The notes below the pieces were generated by a model that saw nothing but the letters and a program-made list of their open reading frames with translations, had not been told where the DNA came from and did not search any database. Source: JBFXAN01 sp050184225 (GTDB lineage Bacteria; Chloroflexota; Dehalococcoidia; CAUJGQ01). Taken from it: DNA of 64,000 bases. Positions 25,601 through 32,148 of the stretch are shown piece by piece. The stretch's first letter is position 1. Each line of letters starts with the position of its first letter. The translations under genes and the position numbers were made by a program. The stretch lies in the NCBI GenBank assembly GCA_050184225.1, contig JBFXAN010000006.1, positions 6,733-70,732 on the forward strand, in the 5' to 3' direction.

Positions 25601-26381
25601 ACACCACACTCGATGTCCCCCCATCGACATTGATCGCAACCCCGGTGATATACCCGGCCCGCTCCGACAGCAGAAACGCGATCAACGCGGCCACTTCGCT
25701 CGCTTCGCCGACACGCCCGAGAGGTATCGCGGCGCCCATTCGCTCGTAGGCATCGTCCAGGGGTAGATCGGGGTGCCGTCGCACAGCAGCGCGGGCGATC
25801 TGCGCGCTCTTGATCAAGCCGATGCAGACGGTATTGACGAGGATGTTGTCCTTCGCCAGTTCCTTCGACATCGCTTTCGTCAGCGCGATGCCGGCCGCGC
25901 GGCTGACCGAGGTCGGCAATGAGTTGGCGCCCGGCTGCTTCGCACCGATGTTCGTGATGTTGATGATCCGGCCGCCACCCGCCTCGCGCATCCCCGGCAC
26001 GACGAGACGCGACAACCGCACCGCCGCCATCAGCTTCAGGTCGAGGTCGGAATACCACGCCTCGTCCTGGACCGACTCAAACCCGCCGGCCGCAGACGTC
26101 CCCGCGTTATTCACCAGCAGCGTGATCGGTCCCAGTTCCGCGGATACACGCTCCACACACGCCGCAATGTCGTCGGCGCGGCTCACATCGGCCGGAACGG
26201 CGAGCACAGCGGCGCCGGTCGACGCGCGAATCTCCTCGACCGTCTGCGTCAATACGTCAGGTCTCCGCGCGCAGATCGCGACGCGCGCCCCTTCCCGCGC
26301 CAACTCCTCAGCCGTGGCGCGACCGATCCCCTCACTCCCACCCGTGATGAGAGCGACTCGTCCCGCGAGTCCAAGATCCAT
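25599..26381 (-). CDS. SDR-fold oxidoreductase-like protein with a non-canonical active site
   Basis: A 260-residue short-chain dehydrogenase fold: TGGSEGIG (14-20) binds the cofactor, and the NNAG motif is at 91-94. The catalytic Tyr-x-x-x-Lys is replaced by Thr157-S-V-S-Arg161, and the active-site Ser position reads NITN (141-144). The C-terminus ends in the usual YITGVAINVDGG. A subgroup of SDRs with VSRAAGxALTKAxSKE appears to share this change; their reaction is not known to me. The ATG at 26381 has GGGGTGG upstream; a GTG at 26390 is also possible. Confidence 0.9.
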   Translation of the reverse strand: MDLGLAGRVALITGGSEGIGRATAEELAREGARVAICARRPDVLTQTVEEIRASTGAAVLAVPADVSRADDIAACVERVSAELGPITLLVNNAGTSAAGGFESVQDEAWYSDLDLKLMAAVRLSRLVVPGMREAGGGRIINITNIGAKQPGANSLPTSVSRAAGIALTKAMSKELAKDNILVNTVCIGLIKSAQIARAAVRRHPDLPLDDAYERMGAAIPLGRVGEASEVAALIAFLLSERAGYITGVAINVDGGTSSVV

Positions 26382-26571
26382 CCACGCCACCCCTCGCTGC
26401 AGACTGTGGCTACCCTACGGACCTCGCCAGCCATGGTCAAGGGAATCGCGGTCCGTCCAACGGCAGCACCGCATGACGAACGCACTTTGTGCAGAGGATA
26501 CGGTTTCGGTGCTTTCGATTGCGTATCATTGGCAGAATGGTGCACTGACCTCACTCCCGCAGGAGCTCCGA

Positions 26572-28227
26572 ATGACCAGCCTCGCCGAACCGACGCCGAT
26601 CGCGACACCCGAGGATTTCCCCGTCGATTGGGATGACCCATCCGACGCCGCGCTGCATTGGACCTGGGACCAGATGCATACCCCGCGCCCGATCTGCCCG
26701 CTGGGGCGTGACCTGATGCCGTTCGCTTTTGCTACGGGCATGACGGCGGGGTTCCGCGAAAGCGGCGCACCGATCAAGGAACGGCGCCTGCGGTTTGTGA
26801 ACACATTCCTCTACGCGGCCATGATCCCGGACCTTGCGTTGCTGCCGGATACACCCGCCCGCATGCAGTCGATCGTGGCCGAGCGCGGCCCCGACATGTA
26901 CCAGCGATGGCTCGATGTCTATCTGCCCGAGGTCCAGGCCACCAACGAGCGGCTCCGTTCGTACGCCTACACCGCCGCGGGCGACACCGAGCTGCGCGCG
27001 TTCATTGACGAAACGCTACCGGCGCTGGCGCGCATGTGGGAGATCCATTTCCTGTTGATGCCGGGCTTCATGATCTCGGCCGGGTTCAAGAACTTCTGCG
27101 CGCACCGGCTGGGCCTGACCGCGCTGGAAGCATTCGAGATGATGCAGGGGGCGCCCAACATGTCGGTCGAGTCCGGCAGCACCCTCTGGCGGCTCGCGCA
27201 CGGTGCGCCGGCCAGCGTCCAGGACATGATCGCCACGCAGAGCGCCGATGATGCTCTCGCGTACCTACGAGAGACAGCCGAGGGACGCGCCTTCCTCGCG
27301 GCGCTGGCCGAATATCTCGCGGTCTATGGCTGGCGCAAAGGGCACTTCGACGTGATCGGACCGGCCTGGGCCGAGGCGCCGGCGCTGGCGCTCGATCAGG
27401 TGCGGCTGTTGCTGCGCGCCCCGACCGACCCGGCCGAGGACCAGCAGCGCGGCGCAGAGCGGGCCGAGCAGGCGGCGGCGGCCTGCCGGCAGCGGCTCGC
27501 CGACGACCCGGCGGCGCTGGCCGAGTTCGATGCGCTCTATCAGATAGTCAAGCGCTATCCACAGCTCCAGGAGAACCACAACTTCTACATCGACCAGACC
27601 TTCATGGCGTTGCTGCGCCTGCCGTTCCTCGAGGCGGGGCGGCGGATGGCGGCGCGGGGACAGATCGACGACGCCGAGGAGTACGCCTACCTGCGCCTCG
27701 ACGAGATCCGCGACGCGCTGGGCGGCGATACCACACCGCATCACGACGCCGTCGCCGAGCGGCGGACGGAGATGGAACGCTGGCAGTCATATCTGCCGCC
27801 CCAGGCGATCGGCACGCCGCCGCCGGCCGGGGCCGCCTCGGACTTCGAGTCCGACTTCTTCGGCGCGCCGGTGGAACCATCCCGCGACCCACGGGTGGTC
27901 CAGGGGCTGCCCGGCTCGCGCGGGGTGGCGACCGGCGTCGCGCGCGTCGTGCGCACGCTCACCGAGGCCGACCAGATCGAGGAGGGCGACATTCTCGTCT
28001 GCGAGATGACGACACCAGCCTGGACACCCCTGTTCGCTGGTCTGGCCGGTATCGTCGCCGATTCCGGCGGCCCGCTCTCCCACTGCGCGATCGTTGCCCG
28101 CGAGTTCGACATTCCTGCCGTAGTGGGCACGCGGCTCGGTACGCGCCTGATTCCCGACGGCGCCCGGATCACGATCGACGGTGGCCAGGGGGTCGTTCGC
28201 ATCGAATCTTACCCCACCTCGCCGTGA
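26572..28227 (+). CDS. PEP-utilising-enzyme mobile-domain protein, stand-alone
   Basis: A 551-residue protein. The C-terminal about 90 residues form the swivelling phosphohistidine domain of PEP-utilising enzymes, with the phosphorylatable His in DSGGPLSHCAIVAREFDIPAVVG-type context (SGGPLSHCAIVARE). The N-terminal 440 residues are helical and not recognised; no ATP-grasp domain or PEP/pyruvate barrel is visible. The partner that would phosphorylate the His is not in the neighbourhood. CAGGAG precedes the ATG at 26572; a much longer open frame upstream runs over the SDR gene on the other strand and is ignored. Confidence 0.8.
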   Translation: MTSLAEPTPIATPEDFPVDWDDPSDAALHWTWDQMHTPRPICPLGRDLMPFAFATGMTAGFRESGAPIKERRLRFVNTFLYAAMIPDLALLPDTPARMQSIVAERGPDMYQRWLDVYLPEVQATNERLRSYAYTAAGDTELRAFIDETLPALARMWEIHFLLMPGFMISAGFKNFCAHRLGLTALEAFEMMQGAPNMSVESGSTLWRLAHGAPASVQDMIATQSADDALAYLRETAEGRAFLAALAEYLAVYGWRKGHFDVIGPAWAEAPALALDQVRLLLRAPTDPAEDQQRGAERAEQAAAACRQRLADDPAALAEFDALYQIVKRYPQLQENHNFYIDQTFMALLRLPFLEAGRRMAARGQIDDAEEYAYLRLDEIRDALGGDTTPHHDAVAERRTEMERWQSYLPPQAIGTPPPAGAASDFESDFFGAPVEPSRDPRVVQGLPGSRGVATGVARVVRTLTEADQIEEGDILVCEMTTPAWTPLFAGLAGIVADSGGPLSHCAIVAREFDIPAVVGTRLGTRLIPDGARITIDGGQGVVRIESYPTSP

Positions 28228-28240
28228 GGAGACCCGAATG

Positions 28241-28315
28241 TGTCATCCTGAGCGACAGCGAAGGATCTCGGAGGTTACGTACGTCCGAGATCCTTCGCTG
28301 TCGCTCAGGATGACA
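28241..28315. repeat. Palindromic element (tgtcatcctgag family, E)
   Basis: A 32-bp perfect inverted repeat (tgtcatcctgagcgacagcg... mirrored) around 11 bases. Similarity to the copy at 40994-41069 continues outside the palindrome on both sides (left cctcgccgtgaggagacccg, right caacccgatccactca). It lies between two convergent genes. Confidence 0.9.
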
Positions 28316-28383
28316 CAACCCGATCCACTCACGGAGCGTTGGCATGAGGTGGTGACACGGGCGCGAAGTATCCGGCCGCGACC

Positions 28384-29814
28384 TCATTCGTCCGGCGCCG
28401 GAAAGCGATGAATGCCGGCGGCCGCGACGACGGCGACGACGGCGAGGACGAGCAGCACGGCGAAGATCAGGCGAAACACGCCGATACCCGGCGCGGTGTC
28501 GCCGCTGCTGAGCACGGCGCCGAGTATGCCCGCGCCGACGATGCTGCCCAGGTAGCGCATCATCGAATTGGTCCCGGACGCGGTCGCGGCCAGGCCGGCG
28601 GGCGCCGTTTCGATCGCGGCGGTGCTCGCCGGTCCGGTGCTCAGCCCCATGCCCAGGCCGAGCACCGCCAGGGACGCGGCCAGGTAGCCGTAGCCGGCAT
28701 CGGCACGCAGACCGGCCAGCAGCAGGACGACCCCTCCGGCGACGAAGCAACTCCCGACCAGCGCGGGCAAGCGACGGCCCCACGCATCGGAGAGCCGGCC
28801 CGCGCCCGGGGCGAGCACCGCCATCAGCACCGAGAGCGACGCGAGCAGCAGGCCGGCAGCGGTGGCGCCGCGCCCCTGCACCTCCTTCAGGAAGAAGGGG
28901 ATCGTCAGCAAAGTCGTGTACATGACGAGGTTGCTGAGGAGGATGTACACGGTGGAGGCCGCGAACGAGCGACGACGAAAGAGCCGCCAATCGGTGAGCG
29001 GCAACGGGCCGGTGCGCTGGCGTCGCACAAACAGCCAGGTACACCCGACCAACCCGACGATACCGGCGGCAACGGCGACGGGGTTGACGCCGCCGCGCAG
29101 CGCGTTGAGTAGCAATGTCGTCAGCGTCAGCAGCGCCGCGAAGGCGACGGCCCCGAGCCAATCGGCGACGAACCGCTCGCGCGGCCGCCCATCCCGGAAG
29201 CCGAGCCACGCCTGGCAGAGGAGGGCGACGGCGACAAGCGGGACGTTGATAAGGAAGAGCAGCCGCCAGGAGCCGAGGCCGACGAGCGCGGCGCCGACCA
29301 CCGGCCCCGCCGCGGCAGAGGCGGAGAGGACGGAGCCGTTGATGCCAATCGTGCGGCCCAACTCGGCGACCGGCACAGACGCGCGCAGCATCGCCATCCC
29401 GTTCGGGATCACGGCGGCGCCGGTGAGCGCCTGTCCCGCACGAAAGAGAACGAGGACAGGGAACGAGGGCGCGAAGGCCGCGCCGATCGAGAAGCCGAGG
29501 AAGGCGAGCAATCCGGCACGAAAGACGCGTGCCCGGCCGAGTTGATCGCCGATCCGGCCGCCGAGCGGCTGGGCGACCGCCATCGCGATCAAATACGCCG
29601 AGACCAGCCAGGTGACGCGGCCGGCGCTGACGGCGAACGCCTCTCCGATCTCGGGGAGCGCCACGGCGAGCATCGTCGAGTTGAGCGGCGCCAGCACGCC
29701 CCCCAGCGAGACGGTGAGCAGCAACAGCGCGCGGTTCGGCGCGACGCCGTCCTGTGGTCGAGCGGACGTTGCAACCGTGGATGTGTCCGCCCGCTGGTCC
29801 GATGGCATCCGCAT
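28384..29814 (-). CDS. MFS transporter, DHA2-like drug exporter
   Basis: A 476-residue integral membrane protein with about 14 predicted membrane segments. The first helix pair holds the DHA2 pattern (LNSTMLAVALPEIGEAF, then WLVSAYLIAMAVAQPLGGRIGDQLGRARVF, the loop 2-3 signature). The proline/glycine motif C (GRTIGINGSVLSASAAAGPVVGAAL, then SWRLLFLINVP) marks an antiporter. Probable proton-driven efflux; substrate unknown. The opposite strand and other frames are open over long stretches but show no protein features. Confidence 0.9.
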   Translation of the reverse strand: MRMPSDQRADTSTVATSARPQDGVAPNRALLLLTVSLGGVLAPLNSTMLAVALPEIGEAFAVSAGRVTWLVSAYLIAMAVAQPLGGRIGDQLGRARVFRAGLLAFLGFSIGAAFAPSFPVLVLFRAGQALTGAAVIPNGMAMLRASVPVAELGRTIGINGSVLSASAAAGPVVGAALVGLGSWRLLFLINVPLVAVALLCQAWLGFRDGRPRERFVADWLGAVAFAALLTLTTLLLNALRGGVNPVAVAAGIVGLVGCTWLFVRRQRTGPLPLTDWRLFRRRSFAASTVYILLSNLVMYTTLLTIPFFLKEVQGRGATAAGLLLASLSVLMAVLAPGAGRLSDAWGRRLPALVGSCFVAGGVVLLLAGLRADAGYGYLAASLAVLGLGMGLSTGPASTAAIETAPAGLAATASGTNSMMRYLGSIVGAGILGAVLSSGDTAPGIGVFRLIFAVLLVLAVVAVVAAAGIHRFPAPDE

Positions 29815-30027
29815 GGCGCCCCCACAACCGCATGCCGCGCCGGTGATGCGCCTGATTGTACTGGTAGGTGCGATGGAGGCGATGGGGAAGGATCACCAGG
29901 CGATGCCTGCGACACTTGTCGCGGCGTGTATCTGACGCATCAGACAGCAATGACGGGTTGTGATGCGCTATCCTCGGCGGGGCATGATCTGCGGCAGAGG
30001 CATCGACTACTGGGACCGGAACAGCCG

Positions 30028-30331
30028 ATGGCAGAGCATCCGCGCAACACGACCGATCGGCATTGGCACACCGGCGACACGGCCGTGCTCCGCTACATCA
30101 CCACCCGTGACGCGCTCGTCGGCGCGACATGGCCCTGCCGCGTCGTCACCGATCGCGACGACCTGCTGGCGTTGTACATCGCGACAGCCCCCCTTCTCCG
30201 GCGAATGGGTGCGATGGACACCCGACCCGGCCTGGACAGTCCCGCAACTCCCTCCGGCCTGGGACACCGAACCGGTGTCACTCTGGGAAGGCCGGCGCTG
30301 GGCATACCCATCTGCCGCGCATAGGGGCTGA
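30028..30331 (+). pseudogene. Broken DUF402-like gene fragment
   Basis: The first part reads TGDTAVLRYITTRDALVGATWPCRVVTDRDDLLALYIA, resembling the start of DUF402 proteins. At a run of six Cs (30188-30193) the plausible coding frame shifts by one: the next frame continues with a tryptophan-rich segment (FSGEWVRWTPDPAWTVPQ...) to a stop at 30331. The catalytic second half expected of the family is absent. A frameshift plus truncation is likely; the family call is tentative. Confidence 0.5.
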
Positions 30332-30468
30332 CCGCGGGCAGCCCAATCGTAAATCGCAGAAGACCGGCTCCCCTAAAGAGACTCCACGCACTCGCGAATC
30401 CGTCGTTGGATGCGCCGAGGGTGCGGCCGTTCCCCTGCGAGAGATGATCGTTGTGCCCCACGATGCGC

Positions 30469-30497
30469 TTGCCAAGCGTCCATCGGTCTGATAGTAT
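30469..30497 (+). promoter_or_regulatory. Promoter of the dnaJ-hspR-clpC operon
   Basis: TTGCCA at 30469-30474 and TAGTAT at 30492-30497 with a 17-base spacer, 88 bases before the dnaJ start. The -10 box lies inside the inverted repeat at 30487-30507. Confidence 0.65.
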
Positions 30498-30507
30498 CAT
30501 TATCAGA
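30487..30507. promoter_or_regulatory. Candidate HspR operator (HAIR-like inverted repeat)
   Basis: TCTGATA-GTATCAT-TATCAGA is a perfect 7-7-7 inverted repeat. HspR operators in actinobacteria (HAIR) have the same geometry, CTTGAGT-N7-ACTCAAG, with different bases. It covers the -10 box, and hspR is the second gene of the operon, so autorepression is the obvious model. Confidence 0.7.
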
Positions 30508-30584
30508 GTCGCGGGTAGCATTGTACGCAAGATCCTTCATCATGGACTCCGGCGACTCCCGGTTACTCATTGGAGGGCGGGTGG

Positions 30585-31631
30585 ATGGCAAAGGACTTCT
30601 ACGAGACCCTCGGCGTCAAGCGGGACTCCTCTGACAAGGATATCCGCAGCGCGTATCGGAAGCTGGCGCGCAAGCACCACCCGGACGTGAATCCCGGCGA
30701 CAAGGCGGCCGAGGAACGATTCAAAGACATCAACGCCGCGTACGAGGTCTTGAAAGACCCTGATAAGCGGAAGAAGTACGACAAATACGGCGACCGCTGG
30801 GAGATGGCCGATCAGATCGAGGAGATGCAGCGGCAGCGTGGCGCCGGTGACTATTTCCGCACATCCACCGGCGGCCGGCGAACGACGGCCAGCGACGGTA
30901 CGTCCTACGAGGAGTTCGACCTCGGCGGCAACGACTTCAGCGACATCCTCGGCGGTATCTTTGGCCGCGGGCGCGGCCGGCCGGCGCAGCCGCGATCCCG
31001 CCGCGGCGACGACCTCGAACATCCCGTCGAGATCACGCTCGAGGAGGCGTTCAACGGCACCAGCCGCCTGATCCAACTCCAGGTGCCGGAGACCTGTACC
31101 ACCTGTAGCGGCACTGGCCGGCTCGCAGGCGAGCCATGTCCCACCTGTGACGGCCTCGGCTCGACGATCCGCACGAAGCGGCTTGAGGTGAAGGTGCCGC
31201 CCGGCGTCGACACCGGCTCGCGCGTTCGCATCGCCGGTCAGGGTAATCCGGGACAAGGCGGCGGCGCCTCCGGCGACATGATCCTGCTGGTCACGGTTCA
31301 GCCGCACGATCGCTTCGAGCGGAAGGGCGCCGACCTCTACATCGACACGCCGGTGCCGCTCACCGACGCGGTCCTCGGTGGCGAAATCGAGGTGCCGACG
31401 CTCAAGGGAACCAAGCTCCGCGTGACCGTCCCCACCAACACCCAGAACGGCCGGTCGATCCGCCTGCGCGGCCAGGGGATGCCCCGCACCGGCGGCAACC
31501 CCGGCGACCTGTTCGCTCGGGTCAAGGTTGTCCTGCCGGCCACGCTGTCAGACCGGGAACGGGCGCTGTTCGAGGAGTTGCGCGCGATCCATTCCGGCGC
31601 CGAGGCGACGGCGGGCAGCGCGGCACGCTGA
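30585..31631 (+). CDS. dnaJ: DnaJ-family co-chaperone with a reduced zinc region
   Basis: A 348-residue J-protein. The J domain (residues 3-70) has the HPD motif in KHHPDVNPGDK. A Gly-rich/disordered link follows (about 75-140), then the substrate-binding beta domains (about 148-330). Between them only two CxxC pairs occur (CTTCSGTG and CPTCDGLG), whereas full DnaJ has four; the protein is intermediate between DnaJ and CbpA. It stimulates DnaK ATPase; dnaK and grpE are not in the window. GGAGGGCGGGTGG precedes the ATG at 30585. First gene of the heat-shock operon. Confidence 0.93.
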   Translation: MAKDFYETLGVKRDSSDKDIRSAYRKLARKHHPDVNPGDKAAEERFKDINAAYEVLKDPDKRKKYDKYGDRWEMADQIEEMQRQRGAGDYFRTSTGGRRTTASDGTSYEEFDLGGNDFSDILGGIFGRGRGRPAQPRSRRGDDLEHPVEITLEEAFNGTSRLIQLQVPETCTTCSGTGRLAGEPCPTCDGLGSTIRTKRLEVKVPPGVDTGSRVRIAGQGNPGQGGGASGDMILLVTVQPHDRFERKGADLYIDTPVPLTDAVLGGEIEVPTLKGTKLRVTVPTNTQNGRSIRLRGQGMPRTGGNPGDLFARVKVVLPATLSDRERALFEELRAIHSGAEATAGSAAR

Positions 31632-31645
31632 CGCGGAGGTGAACG

Positions 31646-32026
31646 ATGAACGGGGGTGATCGCGTGATCCCGAGCGCCATTGACAACAACGAGCCGTGCT
31701 ATGTGATCAGCGTCGCGGCGAAGATGGTCGGCATGCACCAGCAAACGCTCCGCTACTACGAGCGGGCCGGCGTGATCGAGCCGTCGCGCTCGCGCGGCAA
31801 CATCCGGCTGTACTCGCAGTCCGACATCGCCCGCCTGCGCCAGATCCAGCAACTGATCGGCGACTTCGGCGTCAATCTCGCCGGCGCCGAAGTGATCCTC
31901 AAGCTGCGCGATCATATCGTCCGGCTCGAAGAGGAGATCGAAGTGCTGCGACAGCAGCTTGCCGCCGCCCGGCTCGACCTGCGCAGCGATATGGCGAAGC
32001 AGAGCCGAAAGTCGGCGGTCGAGTAG
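31646..32026 (+). CDS. hspR: HspR, MerR-family heat-shock repressor
   Basis: A 126-residue MerR-type regulator. The winged helix begins at CYVISVAAKMVGMHQQTLRYYERAGVIEPSRSRGNIRLYS (about residues 18-57), with the dimerisation helix following (VRLEEEIEVLRQQLAAARL). YVISVAAxxxGxHxQTLR is characteristic of HspR. In actinobacteria HspR represses dnaK and clpB operons with DnaK as co-repressor. GAGGTGAACG precedes the ATG. It lies between dnaJ and clpC, as in other HspR regulons. Confidence 0.94.
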   Translation: MNGGDRVIPSAIDNNEPCYVISVAAKMVGMHQQTLRYYERAGVIEPSRSRGNIRLYSQSDIARLRQIQQLIGDFGVNLAGAEVILKLRDHIVRLEEEIEVLRQQLAAARLDLRSDMAKQSRKSAVE

Positions 32027-32060
32027 ACGGAGCGACGGTCTCCACGGATGCAGCAGTCCG

Positions 32061-32105
32061 GGGGACCCACACGGGTCCCCTCTATATTCCCGGCCTTTCG
32101 CCGGG
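32061..32105 (+). terminator. Two hairpins between hspR and clpC
   Basis: GGGGACCC-acac-GGGTCCCC (32061-32080) is followed by tctatatt, then CCCGGC-ctttc-GCCGGG (32089-32105). The pair sits 44 bases before the clpC start and could attenuate or process the operon mRNA. No long T-run is present. Confidence 0.4.
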
Positions 32106-32148
32106 TGGCGCCGCACACCAGAACGGTGCGGAGAAGGTATCAACAACG

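Noticed and set aside
25810..26571. N-terminal extension of the PEP-utiliser protein
   Set aside because: It runs over the SDR gene on the other strand; the ATG at 26572 has a good ribosome binding site.
28169..29950. A 593-codon open frame on the minus strand overlapping the MFS gene
   Set aside because: The translation is Arg/Ala/Gly-rich without domains, and the MFS frame there has clear membrane helices. Long shadow frames are expected at this GC.
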